A DNA stretch of 64,000 bases from Sphaerisporangium melleum (GTDB taxonomy: Bacteria > Actinomycetota > Actinomycetes > Streptosporangiales > Streptosporangiaceae), in NCBI RefSeq assembly GCF_014646695.1, contig NZ_BMNT01000007.1, positions 157,771 to 221,770 on the forward strand. The letters are read 5' to 3'. Positions 41,526 to 50,297 of this stretch are shown here, piece after piece. The first letter of the stretch is position 1, and every line of letters begins with the position of its first letter. Both the position numbers and the translations under genes were made by a program. The notes beneath the pieces are model-generated. The model was not told the DNA's origin and made no database searches. It saw only the letters and a list, made by a program, of their open reading frames with translations.

Positions 41526-41594
41526 CGATGGCGATGTGGGCGTCGGACACACCCGTCGGCCGGCCTGATGCGGTAACGCGCGGGGTGCGCCGAC

Positions 41595-41655
41595 TTCCCG
41601 CCGCAGCACGGCGCCGGATTCGCCGCACACCATCCCGCCGACCCGGCGCCGATCA
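41595..41655. repeat. Dispersed 60-bp repeat, copy A
   Basis: Runs from TTCCCGCCGCAG through GGCGCCGGATTCGCCG and ends CCCGGCGCCGATCAC. Closely related copies are at 41741-41800 and 45496-45554. On the minus strand all three could encode RRRVGG-x-V-x-GE-x-GA. Confidence 0.75.
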
Positions 41656-41740
41656 CACAACCCATCGAACGGACGGAAAGAACACAGCCCGGCTCAGACA
41701 AGGCTGCGCCAACCCATCGATCGACCGGCCTGATGCGGGC

Positions 41741-41800
41741 CCCCGCCATAGAACGACGCCGGACTCGCCGCACACCACCACACCGACCCGGCGCCGATCA
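41741..41800. repeat. Dispersed 60-bp repeat, copy B
   Basis: CCCCGCCATAGAACGACGCC, then GGACTCGCCGCACACC and CCCGGCGCCGATCA. Shares CCGCCATAG with copy C and the rest with copy A. Confidence 0.75.
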
Positions 41801-41851
41801 GAGGACCCGTGGCCGGACAGAACACGATGCTCCTACGTTGCGCACAGTGAG

Positions 41852-41944
41852 TTGACAGACACGGATGTGGACCTGTCTACTGGCGTCAATCGCGCCATCG
41901 AACTCGTGTCGATGGTTGAAGGCCCCGCCCATCGGACGGGGCCT
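41852..41944 (+). ncRNA. Possible short transcript: promoter followed at once by a terminator
   Basis: TTGACA (41852-41857), 18-nt spacer, TCTACT (41876-41881), then a perfect hairpin AGGCCCCG/CGGGGCCT (41920-41944). Any transcript would be 55-60 nt and ORF-free. It could be a small RNA or an attenuated leader of the VOC gene at 42070. Evidence is structural only. Confidence 0.4.
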
Positions 41945-42069
41945 CGTCAATCTCTCTGCTGCGGCTACTCCTGCTAGAGCGCGGGGCCGCACTTGCTCAC
42001 GGTCGCCTCTAGATCATTGATTGCAAGGCCCATAGGGTGAGCCCTCGTCTGTACTGTTTGGAGGAGCTC

Positions 42070-42465
42070 ATGACCAGTAGGTTCACCGAGTTGGTCGTCG
42101 ACTGCCACGACTCGGAGCGGCTCGCGGCCTTCTGGTGCGCGGTCCTGGACTTCAAGGTGATCGACCGGAGCGAGGGCATGGTCGAGATCGGCTCCTGGGA
42201 GCCGACCATCGAGGAGGTCCGGGCCCGCCAGATGCCGCCCACCCTGATGTTCATCCAGGTGCCCGAGGGCAAGACCGTGAAGAACCGGCTCCACCTCGAC
42301 GTCAGCCCGATCGACGGCAGTACCGACGACGAGGTGGCCAGGCTGCTCGGCCTCGGCGCCACCAAGGTGGACGTGGGGCAGGGCTCCGGCCGTAGCTGGG
42401 TGGTCATGGCCGACCCTGAGGGCAACGAGTTCGACGTCGTGCGCAGCCTGGCACCGTCCACCTAG
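42070..42465 (+). CDS. VOC-family protein
   Basis: 131 residues; ATG 42070 with GGAGGAG 3 nt upstream. TELVVDCHDSERLAAFWCAVL, then NRLHLDVSP and VVMADPEGNEFDVVRS, the usual glyoxalase/bleomycin-resistance-like layout with a metal-binding His in HLDV and Glu in GNEFDV. The N-terminal half has an IDRSEGMVEIG segment. Ligand unknown. Confidence 0.9.
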   Translation: MTSRFTELVVDCHDSERLAAFWCAVLDFKVIDRSEGMVEIGSWEPTIEEVRARQMPPTLMFIQVPEGKTVKNRLHLDVSPIDGSTDDEVARLLGLGATKVDVGQGSGRSWVVMADPEGNEFDVVRSLAPST

Positions 42466-42665
42466 ATGATCGCCCCCAAGGGTTGGTGGTCGTAGGCGGT
42501 CGGTGAGCGCAGGACGGGCTGTCCCGTGCGGTCGTTGTGCCCGATGGCGGCGGTCGGCATGAGGATGTGCCGCATCACGCGGGCGACGACACCGGCGGGT
42601 GTACGGCCGTTCCGCCGGCCTCGCCGCTCCGGCCCGGCCGCGGCCGGGAAGACGCGGAGTGCCGG

Positions 42666-44498
42666 TTACCAGGGGGAGGCGACGAGGCACTGCAGGAGCA
42701 GGCCGGTGAGCGCCTGGACGGCGAGCATACGGCGGGCGGGGGCGTACGCCGCGGCCAGTCCGATCCATACGGCGAAGGGCAGCCAGATGCGTTCCACCTC
42801 GCCGCGGGTCACCCCGCTGATGTCCAGCGCCAGCACCGCCACCAGGGCCGCGGCCACGACGGTGCCCGTGCCGTGGCGGCGGGCCGCGTCCAGCATGGCC
42901 GCGGGGGTGAGGGCTTGCCTGCGCGGGAGGCGGGGCGCATCCGGCGTGGCGGTGCCCGTGAGAGGTTGCCGGCGCGGGGCAGGTGGCACGTCCAGCGCGG
43001 CCGCACCTTGCCGACGCGGGAAGCGTGCCATGTCCAGCACGACCGCGCCGGGGACAGATCGTCGGTGCGGGACGCTGGACACGTCCAGTGTGGCCGTGGG
43101 GCTGAAGGGTTGCCGGCGCGGGAGGCGGGCCATGTCGAGCACGGTCGCGGTGGGGAGGGCTTGGCGGCGCGGGAGGCGGGGCAGCAGGCGAGCGAGGCCC
43201 ATGGCCGTCGCCGGGCCGGTGATCAGGGCGAGCACGGCCAGGTTGGCCACGAGGAAGTACCAGTAGGGGCGGGCGGCGCCAGGGTCGGCGGCCCACTCGG
43301 CGTGCGTGGCCGCCACCCCCGCGGGCCAGGAGAAGCCCGCCGCCGCGAAGGCTGCCGTCACCGCCGCCGCTCCGGCCACGACCGCGGCCACCACCGGCCA
43401 TGACGGGCGCACCAGCACCGCGACGGCCACCGGGATCGCCAGGTACGGGACCAGTCCGTAGCTCAGGTACGGCAGCGCGCCGAGCAGCACTCCCGCCCCC
43501 GCCGCGTACCCCAACCTGCCCATGTACCCGGTCGCGGCCGCGTACCCCGACCTGCCCGCGTCTCCGGCTCTGGCCGCGTACCACCCCACCCTGCTCACGT
43601 ACCAGGCCCCCGCCGTGTATCCCAGCCTGCCCACGTACCGGGATCTGGCCGCGTACTCGGCTCTGTCCGTGTACCCCGGCCTGCCGGCGTCCCTGGTCGC
43701 GGCTGCGTACCGCATCCCGGCCGCGTCCCCGGCATCGGCCGCGTACCGGTCTTTGGCCGGTGACCGGATGCCGAGCACCAGCAGGGCGACGCCCCAGGCG
43801 CCCACGCCGGCGAAGAAGGCGTCCATGGTGGTGGCGATCCAGACCGAGGCCGGGGTCAGGGCGAGGTACGGCAGCGCCCGCCGGGCCGCCTCCTCCCCCG
43901 CGAGGTGGCGCACGGTGAGCCCGATCGCGACCGTGGCCGAACAGCCGGCGGCGATCACCACGATCGCCGCCCACAGCGGGCCGGGCAGTCCCACCGCCGC
44001 CAGTGCCCACACCACCAGCACCGGCAGCGGTGGATGCCCGCGCACGTGCGTCGGGTACTCCGGCAGGTGCCGGGTGAAGCCGGCCAGCCACCCGAGCGGA
44101 TCGTCGCCCACCGCGGGCAGCACCGCCAGGTACTCCTGCGGGTGGGTGAACGGCGCGGCCGGCCCGTCGGCCGACACCGCCAGCAGGAATGTCCAGGCCA
44201 GCGCGAAGCCGTAGGCGATGAGCGACGCCCGCCCGAACCCGCCCCGCCGCACCAGGCCGGGCAGCACGCGTACGGCGACGACCGCGAAGAGCACGGCCGG
44301 CAGCAGGGTGAAGGTGAGCACTCGGAAGTGGGCGTGCAGCGGAGGAAGGTGGTCGATGCGCAGCACGCCGAGCCCGTGCAGCACCGCGCCGGCCCCTCCG
44401 GCCACGGCGATCAGCGCGGCCCAGCCGACGAGCGCCCTCCGCTCCGTACCGCCGCCGCTCCACACCGATCGTGCCCTCACGTACTCCCCGCCGTCCAC
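42666..44498 (-). CDS. Polytopic GT-C-like membrane protein with two repeat-expanded loops
   Basis: 610 residues from GTG 44498 (GTG 44480 is possible). About eleven helices and an aromatic/His-rich early loop (RHLPEYPTHVRGHPPLP), suggesting a lipid-sugar-using glycosyltransferase of GT-C type; no firm family. Two loops are bloated by in-frame tandem repeats. One is residues about 245-330, Tyr/Arg/Ala/Gly rich, with RYVGRLGYTAG-type units (DNA about 43512-43760). The other is residues about 435-535, with LPRRQ...TATLDMAR-type units (DNA about 42905-43195). Without them it would be about 430 residues. The gene next door encodes a GT2 enzyme. Confidence 0.75.
   Translation of the reverse strand: MDGGEYVRARSVWSGGGTERRALVGWAALIAVAGGAGAVLHGLGVLRIDHLPPLHAHFRVLTFTLLPAVLFAVVAVRVLPGLVRRGGFGRASLIAYGFALAWTFLLAVSADGPAAPFTHPQEYLAVLPAVGDDPLGWLAGFTRHLPEYPTHVRGHPPLPVLVVWALAAVGLPGPLWAAIVVIAAGCSATVAIGLTVRHLAGEEAARRALPYLALTPASVWIATTMDAFFAGVGAWGVALLVLGIRSPAKDRYAADAGDAAGMRYAAATRDAGRPGYTDRAEYAARSRYVGRLGYTAGAWYVSRVGWYAARAGDAGRSGYAAATGYMGRLGYAAGAGVLLGALPYLSYGLVPYLAIPVAVAVLVRPSWPVVAAVVAGAAAVTAAFAAAGFSWPAGVAATHAEWAADPGAARPYWYFLVANLAVLALITGPATAMGLARLLPRLPRRQALPTATVLDMARLPRRQPFSPTATLDVSSVPHRRSVPGAVVLDMARFPRRQGAAALDVPPAPRRQPLTGTATPDAPRLPRRQALTPAAMLDAARRHGTGTVVAAALVAVLALDISGVTRGEVERIWLPFAVWIGLAAAYAPARRMLAVQALTGLLLQCLVASPW
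42905..43195. repeat. Intragenic degenerate tandem repeat, loop 2
   Basis: About six copies of a 50-60 nt unit; on the plus strand each has GCGCGGGAGGCGGG- or CGGCGCGGG-like cores followed by a GTCCAG/ATGTC-type segment. Translated from the minus strand it gives R-x-P-R-R-Q...(T/A)xxLD. Frame is kept throughout. Confidence 0.7.
43512..43760. repeat. Intragenic degenerate tandem repeat, loop 1
   Basis: About ten short units; on the plus strand variants of GCGTACCCCGACCTGCCC and CCTGCCCACGTAC. Translated from the minus strand they give YAA/RAGD/GRLGY-type peptides. No stop codon or frameshift is introduced. Confidence 0.7.
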
Positions 44499-44796
44499 GC
44501 CTTCACGCTGCCCGCTCGATTCACGCCGTCCACAGGTGCCGTCCGCATCCGCCGGTGCGCTTCGCGCCGCCCGGGTGCTCTGGGTACTCCCCGCCGCCCA
44601 CGTACTCCCCCGTCCGCATCGCCGTGTTCTCCGCGCTTCCCTGTCCGGCGGGTCGATGCGTCATCGTCCGTGGCGGCGTCCGGCCCGCGCGGCCAGGCGC
44701 TCCGCGTGGCAACAGTAGGTCTGATCTGGAGGCGGGTTGAAGGGACGTCACCGGTCCGTAAGACTTCTCCGGGGCCGGCTGTCCTAGCGTCGGATC
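44499..44796. other. Divergent intergenic region
   Basis: 298 nt between the membrane protein and the GT2 gene. It carries several CCGCC/GTACTCCCC tracts. No ORF or clear promoter element was recognised. Confidence 0.3.
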
Positions 44797-45453
44797 ATGG
44801 TGATCGACGTGATCCTGCCGTGCCTCAACGAGGAGGCCGCTCTCCCGTGGGTACTGGAGCGCATGCCGCCCGGATACCACCCGATCGTGGTCGACAACGG
44901 ATCGACGGACGACTCGGTGAAGGTCGCCACGGGTCTCGGGGCGCGGGTGGTCGTCGAGCCGCGGCGCGGGTTCGGCGCCGCCTGTCATGCCGGGCTGCTG
45001 GCCGCGACCTGCGACATCGTCGCGTTCATGGACGCCGACGCCTCGCTCGACCCGCGGCACCTGCCGCGCGTGACCGGGCCGGTGGTGGCCGGTGACACCG
45101 ACCTCATGCTCGGCCGGCGCATCCCGCGCTCGGCCCGGGCCTGGCCGCCGCACGCACGCGCCGGGAACGTCCTGCTCGCCGCCATGCTGCGCCGGCGCAC
45201 CGGGGCCGCCCTGTACGACCTCGGCCCGATGCGGGCGGCGCGGCGAGCCGAACTCATCGACCTCGGGCTGCGTGACCGCCGGTTCGGCTACCCGCTGGAG
45301 ATGGTGCTGCGCGCCGCGGCGGCCGGCTGGCGGATCGGCGAGACCAAGGTCGACTACCTTCCCCGCGCGGGCCGTTCCAAGGTCACCGGTACGGTACGCG
45401 GCACCCTGCGCGCCATCGGCGACATGCGCCGAGTCATCCGCGAATCCTCTTGA
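44797..45453 (+). CDS. GT2-family glycosyltransferase
   Basis: 218 residues. GT-A fold: VIDVILPCLNEEAALPWVL (nucleotide-sugar binding), VVDNGSTDDS, the metal motif AFMDADASLD, and LGRRIPRSARAW with GPMRAARRAEL. It is a soluble, single-domain enzyme, about the length of polyprenol-phosphate sugar synthase-like members but without C-terminal helices. Likely partner of the epimerase (40539) and the membrane protein (42666) in making a lipid-linked or surface sugar. Confidence 0.88.
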   Translation: MVIDVILPCLNEEAALPWVLERMPPGYHPIVVDNGSTDDSVKVATGLGARVVVEPRRGFGAACHAGLLAATCDIVAFMDADASLDPRHLPRVTGPVVAGDTDLMLGRRIPRSARAWPPHARAGNVLLAAMLRRRTGAALYDLGPMRAARRAELIDLGLRDRRFGYPLEMVLRAAAAGWRIGETKVDYLPRAGRSKVTGTVRGTLRAIGDMRRVIRESS

Positions 45454-45800
45454 AACGACGTATACCGCCTCTGCGGCGTGACAAGGTGCCCCAGGTTCCC
45501 GCCATAGGGCGGCGCCGGCTTCGCCGTACACCGACCCGCCGACGCGGCGCCGATAGGTACCCATCGGAGAGACGGCGGGAAGGCAGCCGACGGAGGTGTG
45601 GGGCAGGGGCCAGGCAGCGGGGGTGGGCGAGGAGGTCGGGGTGGAGCAGGGCATGAGGTGAAACGTGTTCGAGTGAACACGGAGAGGAGTTAGGCTGTAT
45701 CAGGCCCCGGCCGCTCCCCGGGTCGCGGTCGCTGATGCCCGCACAGGGAGCGGACGACGGCCCTTCGTGGATGTGTCGTCCAACTCCCTCGGTGTCGGTG
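45454..45800. other. Intergenic with dispersed repeat copy C
   Basis: 347 nt, containing repeat copy C (45496-45554) and, near 45660-45690, a less GC-rich stretch that may hold the promoter of the MEDS gene. No further ORF is convincing. Confidence 0.35.
45496..45554. repeat. Dispersed 60-bp repeat, copy C
   Basis: TTCCCGCCATAGGGCGGCG, then CCGGCTTCGCCGTACACC and GACGCGGCGCCGATAGG. Related to copies A and B 3.7-3.9 kb away. Confidence 0.75.
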
Positions 45801-46628
45801 ATGGCCTTTTCCCCTGATGACCTCCAGCTCGGTGACCACGTATGCCTGGTCGGCGAGTCCGTTGACGAATATCTGGACTTCCTGGCCGCCTTCACGCACA
45901 GCGGGCTGGCGGCCGGCCACAAGGTGATGGTGCTCGCCGAGGTGATGACGACGGCGGCCACCCGGGCCTGGCTGGAGGCGCGGGTGCCCACCGCCGAGGC
46001 CGCGGTGGCCTCCGGCGCACTGGAGATACAGCCGGCCCGCGAGATGTACCTGCGCACCGGAGACTTCAGTGCGGACCAGGTGATGAGCGCTTTCGCCGAG
46101 ACGTGCGACCAGGCCGCCCGCGACGGTTTCAGCGGGCTGTGGGTCTCCGGCGACATGTCGTGGGCCCTGTACGACTCGGTGTCGGCCGCGCACCTGATGG
46201 ACTACGAGTCGGCCGTGAACCGGCTGTTCCTGGACCGGCGCATCGCGGGGGTGTGCCATTACGAGCTGCGGATGTTCGACCCGGTCGTCCTGTCGAAGGT
46301 CCGCACCGCCCATCCGCTGGTGGCGGGCGGGCACGCGCTGCGGTTCACCCGCGTCGGCGACCCGCCCGGCCTGCGGCTGACCGGGACGGCCGGCGCCGCC
46401 AACGCCGAGGCGCTGGAGGCCGTCCTCGCCTCCGAGTCGCACACCGCCGGTCCGGTCACCATCGACGCCACCGGCCTGGTGGTCACCGACGGCACCCCGC
46501 TGCGCCAGTTCGCCGACCTGGCCGCGGCCCGCCATCCCCACCCCACCATGCTGCGGGCCGGACCGGACACGCTGGCCAGGCTGCACCAGCTCCCCACCGG
46601 CCCGCTGATCGTCCACCCGGCCGACTGA
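45801..46628 (+). CDS. MEDS-domain (DcmR-type) sensory protein with STAS-like C-terminus
   Basis: 275 residues from ATG 45801 (GTG 45798 also possible). The MEDS domain spans DHVCLVGESVDEYLDFLAAF, FSADQVMSAFAETC and VCHYELRMFDPVVL (about residues 10-185). The last 75 residues look like a STAS/anti-anti-sigma fold (GPVTIDATGLVVTDGTPLRQF), lacking a clear phospho-serine. Such proteins are likely stress or anti-sigma network components in actinomycetes. Stands alone. Confidence 0.85.
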   Translation: MAFSPDDLQLGDHVCLVGESVDEYLDFLAAFTHSGLAAGHKVMVLAEVMTTAATRAWLEARVPTAEAAVASGALEIQPAREMYLRTGDFSADQVMSAFAETCDQAARDGFSGLWVSGDMSWALYDSVSAAHLMDYESAVNRLFLDRRIAGVCHYELRMFDPVVLSKVRTAHPLVAGGHALRFTRVGDPPGLRLTGTAGAANAEALEAVLASESHTAGPVTIDATGLVVTDGTPLRQFADLAAARHPHPTMLRAGPDTLARLHQLPTGPLIVHPAD

Positions 46629-46929
46629 CCGCGCCGCCTGATGCGGCCGACCGCTTCCCGGGCCGCGCCGGCCGGTGGCGTTGGTCTCCTTCACCCGGTT
46701 GCCCGCGGCCTCGTACTCGGTCGTGGTGGTCTTGCCCGCCGCGTCTGCCTGCCGCCGACTCCGCATGGCTCGGAGCCGGGCGATCGGCTGGCCTGATCCG
46801 GACGGCCGCCGCCCGGCGCACGTTGGAAGATGCGCCACCACCCGCACGCGGACATGCTGGCAGATGGACGTGAGGACGAGCTTTTCCCGAGCGGCCGGAG
46901 AGCGGCCGGTAAGAAAGGTGGCGGCGCCG
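46629..46929. other. Intergenic with an RHS scrap
   Basis: 301 nt before the C-methyltransferase. The minus strand at 46665-46755 encodes an RHS/YD-like segment (listed). Low GC near 46850-46910 may mark the promoter of the sugar cassette. Confidence 0.35.
46665..46755 (-). pseudogene. RHS/YD-repeat fragment
   Basis: The minus strand reads DAAGKTTTTEYEAAGNRVKE followed by TNATGR, the classical YD-repeat form (x-T-x-Y-D-x-x-G-N-R). Nothing else of an RHS gene is present, so it is a relic. Confidence 0.55.
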
Positions 46930-48147
46930 GTGACCGAATGCCGAATCTGTGGCGGCGAGGTCGAGGAGTTCCTGGACCTCGGACGCCAGCCGCTCTCCGA
47001 CGCGTTCCCGCGCCCGGGCGAGGTCGAGGGCGAGTTCTTCTACCGGCTCGCCGTCGGACGCTGCCTGGCGTGCACGATGGTCCAGCTCATGGAGGAGGTC
47101 CCCCGCGAGCGGATGTTCCACCAGGACTACCCCTACCACTCGTCGGGGTCGTCGGTGATGCGGGAGCACTTCACCCGTACCGCGCTGAACTTCATCGACA
47201 CCGAGCTCACCGGCGCCGACCCGTTCTTCGTCGAGATCGGCTGCAACGACGGGGTGCTGCTGCGCACGATGGCCGAGTCCGGCGTCCGGCACCTGGGGTT
47301 CGAGCCGTCCGGAGGGGTGGCGCAGGTCGCCCGCGAGCGGGGCGCGCGCGTGCGCACCGAGTTCTTCGAGGAGGCCACCGCGACCGCCGTGCGGGAGGCC
47401 GAAGGACCGGCCGACGTCATCTTCTCGGCCAACACCATCTGCCACATCCCCTACCTCGACTCGCTGCTGCGCGGCGTGGACGCGCTGCTCGCCCCGAACG
47501 GGATCTTCGTCTGGGAGGACCCCTACCTGGGGGACATCGTGGAGAAGACCTCCTTCGACCAGATCTACGACGAGCACTTCTTCCTGTTCTCGGTGCGTTC
47601 GGTGCAGGAGATGGCCGCGCGGTTCGGGTTCGAGCTGGTCAACGTCGAGCGGTTCCCGGTGCACGGCGGTGAGATCCGCTACACCATCGCCCGGACCGGC
47701 GCCCGGACGCCGTCCGCCGCGGTGGCCGAGCTGCGCGCCCAGGAGGACGCCCGGGGCCTGGCCGAGCCCGAGGTGCTCCAGGGTTTCGCGTCCTCGGTGT
47801 CCCGCATCCGCGACGACCTCGTCACCCTGCTGCGCTCGCTGCGCGCGGAGGGCAAGACCGTGGCCGGGTACGGTGCGACGGCCAAGAGCGCGACCGTCAC
47901 CAACTTCTGCGGCATCGGCCCCGAGCTGGTGTCGTACGTGTGCGACACGACCCCGGCCAAGCAGCACCGCGTGACCCCGGGCGTGCACATCCCGGTCGAG
48001 CCGCACGAGGTCTTCGCCGCCTCCTATCCGGACTACGCGCTGCTGTTCGCCTGGAACCACGCCGAGGAGATCATGGCCAAGGAGCAGGAGTTCCGTGACG
48101 CGGGCGGCCGGTGGATCCTCTACGTGCCCGAAGTGCGGGTGGCGTGA
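46930..48147 (+). CDS. NDP-sugar C-methyltransferase (TylCIII/EryBIII/TcaB9-like)
   Basis: 405 residues from GTG. Three parts: an N-terminal zinc domain (CRICGGEVEEFLDLGRQPLS, RCLAC), a SAM domain with EIGCNDGVLLRTMAESG (about residues 100-116), and a C-terminal Methyltransf_14 part with GYGATAKSATVTNFCGI. This is the plan of NDP-hexose C-3 methyltransferases, which act on 3-keto (or 3-amino precursor) sugars. First gene of the deoxysugar cassette; the next gene overlaps by GTGA or follows within 2 nt. Confidence 0.92.
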   Translation: MTECRICGGEVEEFLDLGRQPLSDAFPRPGEVEGEFFYRLAVGRCLACTMVQLMEEVPRERMFHQDYPYHSSGSSVMREHFTRTALNFIDTELTGADPFFVEIGCNDGVLLRTMAESGVRHLGFEPSGGVAQVARERGARVRTEFFEEATATAVREAEGPADVIFSANTICHIPYLDSLLRGVDALLAPNGIFVWEDPYLGDIVEKTSFDQIYDEHFFLFSVRSVQEMAARFGFELVNVERFPVHGGEIRYTIARTGARTPSAAVAELRAQEDARGLAEPEVLQGFASSVSRIRDDLVTLLRSLRAEGKTVAGYGATAKSATVTNFCGIGPELVSYVCDTTPAKQHRVTPGVHIPVEPHEVFAASYPDYALLFAWNHAEEIMAKEQEFRDAGGRWILYVPEVRVA

Positions 48148-48149
48148 TC

Positions 48150-48878
48150 ATGGACGAGCTGTCGCCGATCTACCGCCAGGCCGAGGTGTACGACGCGCTC
48201 TACGAGGGGCGCGAGCGGACGTACGAGGCCGACTCGCAGACCATGGTCAAGAACATCCGTGACCGCAACCCGTCCGCCTCCTCGCTGCTGGACGTGGCGT
48301 GCGGCACCGGGCGCAACCTCGGCTACTTCGCCGGCGCCTTCGACCACGTGGAGGGCGTCGACCTGTCGCAGGACATGCTCCGGGTCGCGCGCAAGCGGCT
48401 GCCGGACGCGCCGCTGCACCAGGGCGACATGAAGGACTTCCACCTCGACCGGCGCTTCGACGTGATCACCTGCCTGTTCAGCTCGATCGGCTACCTGGAG
48501 AACGCCGAGCAGCTGAACACCGCGCTGCGCTGCTTCAGCCGGCACCTCAACCCGGGCGGGCTCATCGTCATCGAGCCCTGGTGGTCCCCGGAGAACGCGC
48601 TGTCCGGGCGCATCATGGGCGACGTCGTCACGGTGGACGGGCAGACCATCGCCCGGCTCTCGCACACCGTGGTCGAGGGCAAGCGCCACCGGATGACCGC
48701 GCACTACCTGGTGGCCACGGCCGAGGACGGCATCCGGCACTTCACCGACCTCCACCTGCTGACGCTGTTCACCCGGCGGGAGTACGAGACGGCCTACGCC
48801 GAGGCGGGCATCTCCTCCGTCGAGCTGCTGCAGACCGGGCCGGACCGCCCGGGCCTGTACATCGGCGTCAAGTCCTGA
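48150..48878 (+). CDS. Aminosugar N-methyltransferase (DesVI/TylM1-like)
   Basis: 242 residues from ATG 48150; GTG 48144 overlaps the previous stop and is an alternative. LLDVACGTGRNLGYFAG (motif I), GVDLSQDMLRVARKRLPDA, LHQGDMKDF, FSSIGYL and VIEPWWSPE match DesVI/TylM1-type N,N-dimethyltransferases of TDP-aminosugars. It is coupled to the C-methyltransferase, so both act on the same sugar. The gene at 54326 is a distant paralogue. Confidence 0.92.
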   Translation: MDELSPIYRQAEVYDALYEGRERTYEADSQTMVKNIRDRNPSASSLLDVACGTGRNLGYFAGAFDHVEGVDLSQDMLRVARKRLPDAPLHQGDMKDFHLDRRFDVITCLFSSIGYLENAEQLNTALRCFSRHLNPGGLIVIEPWWSPENALSGRIMGDVVTVDGQTIARLSHTVVEGKRHRMTAHYLVATAEDGIRHFTDLHLLTLFTRREYETAYAEAGISSVELLQTGPDRPGLYIGVKS

Positions 48879-48891
48879 CCTGCTCATAGGT

Positions 48892-48912
48892 CCGCCGGCC
48901 GATGGCCGGCGG
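48892..48912 (+). terminator. Hairpin after the N-methyltransferase
   Basis: CCGCCGGCC (48892-48900) pairs with GGCCGGCGG (48904-48912), 3-nt loop, 14 nt past the stop. Confidence 0.6.
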
Positions 48913-48946
48913 GCCCGGAGCGGCAGCTGAAAGCACCGAACGCGCC

Positions 48947-49016
48947 GGAAGCGCCCTGCGACCGGGACGCCCCGGGCCTCGCGGCCCGCGGCCCCCGATC
49001 ACGCAGGGCGCTTTCC
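48947..49016. terminator. Long hairpin between convergent operons
   Basis: AAGCGCCCTGCG (48949-48960) pairs perfectly with CGCAGGGCGCTT (49002-49013), extended by GG/CC at the ends, with a GC-rich loop. It lies between the convergent methyltransferase and aminotransferase genes. Confidence 0.75.
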
Positions 49017-49153
49017 GTGTCTTCGTACCACGTCGTCCGCCGGTCGTCCTCGCAGGTCATTCCGGGTCCGGACGCGCGTACGCGACGACCCCGGCACGAG
49101 ACCGGACGGACCGGTTCGTGCCGGGGTCGGCGCGCGAGAACGAGCGGCGGGGG

Positions 49154-50263
49154 TCAGCCGCGGGCGAGCACCTTGCGCAGGGCGGTGATGATGCGGTCCT
49201 GCAGGTCCTCCCCGAGCGCCGGGTACATCGGCAGCGAGAAGATCTCGTCGGCCGCGGCCTCGGTCACCGGCAGGTCGCCCTTGGCGTAGCCGAGGTGGGC
49301 GAACCCGGTCATGGTGTGCACCGGCCACTGGTAGCTGATGTTGAAGTGGAGGTCGAACTCCTTGAGCGCCTCCAGGATCTGGTCGCGGGCGGGATGGCGC
49401 ACGACGTAGATGTAGTAGACGTGCTCGTTGCCCGGCGCCACCTGCGGCAGGAACAGCTCGGTGTCCCCCAGGCCCTCGGCGTACCGCTGGGCGATGTCGC
49501 GGCGGGCGGCGATGTAGTCGTCCAGCCGGCGGAGCTTGCGGCGCAGGATCTCGGCGTGCAGCTCGTCCAGCCGCGAGTTGTGGCCGGGGGTCTGCACGAC
49601 GTAGTACTGATCCTCCATGCCGTAGCGGCGCAGTTTGCGCAGCTCGCGCTCGGCCTCGTCGCTGGAGGTGATCACCGCGCCGGCGTCGCCGTACGCGCCG
49701 AGGACCTTGGTGGGATAGAACGAGAACGCGCCCGCGTCGCCGACCGTGCCGGCGATCCGGCCGTTGCGCCGCGCGCCGTGCGCCTGCGCGCAGTCCTCCA
49801 GGAGCTTCAGGCCGTGGCGCGCCGCCAGCTCCTGCAGCGGGACGAGGTCGACGCACTGCCCGTACAGGTGGACCGGGATGATGGCCTTGGTCCGCTCGGT
49901 GATGGCGCCGGCCACCCGGGCGGTGTCCATGAGGTAGGTGTCGCGGTCGATGTCGACGAACACCGGCGTCGCGCCCACCCCGTCGATGGCGAGGACGGTC
50001 GGCGCCGCGGTGTTGGACACGGTGATGACCTCGTCGCCCGGCCCGACTCCCAGGGCCTGCAGGGCGAGCTTGACCGCATTGGTGCCGTTGTCGACCCCGA
50101 CGCAGTGCGTCACACCGTTGTAGGCGGCGAACTCTCGCTCGAAGCCCCGCACGCTGTCGCCGAGGATGAGCTGGGGCGAACGGAGCACCGTGTCGACGGC
50201 GTCGAGGATGTCCTCGCGCTCCTTCTCGTACTCCGGCCGGTGGTCCCATACGTAAACAGGCAT
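49154..50263 (-). CDS. NDP-ketosugar aminotransferase (DegT/DnrJ/EryC1, TylB/DesV-like)
   Basis: 369 residues. PLP enzyme of the sugar aminotransferase family: [39 protein letters not shown] and [14 protein letters not shown] with the PLP-lysine at residue 186. The [12 protein letters not shown] region fits C-3 aminotransferases such as TylB/DesV. It turns a 3-keto sugar into a 3-amino sugar using glutamate. It lies 34 nt after the 2,3-dehydratase on the same strand. Confidence 0.93.
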   Translation of the reverse strand: MPVYVWDHRPEYEKEREDILDAVDTVLRSPQLILGDSVRGFEREFAAYNGVTHCVGVDNGTNAVKLALQALGVGPGDEVITVSNTAAPTVLAIDGVGATPVFVDIDRDTYLMDTARVAGAITERTKAIIPVHLYGQCVDLVPLQELAARHGLKLLEDCAQAHGARRNGRIAGTVGDAGAFSFYPTKVLGAYGDAGAVITSSDEAERELRKLRRYGMEDQYYVVQTPGHNSRLDELHAEILRRKLRRLDDYIAARRDIAQRYAEGLGDTELFLPQVAPGNEHVYYIYVVRHPARDQILEALKEFDLHFNISYQWPVHTMTGFAHLGYAKGDLPVTEAAADEIFSLPMYPALGEDLQDRIITALRKVLARG

Positions 50264-50297
50264 CGGTGCACGAACTCCTTCGGGATCGCTTCTTCTG

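Larger units (their letters stand above)
41526..41851. other. Intergenic with two dispersed repeat copies
   Basis: GC-rich. Copies A and B of the 60-bp repeat are here (41595-41655, 41741-41800), each near a CGGCCTGATGCGG segment. No credible gene. Confidence 0.4.
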
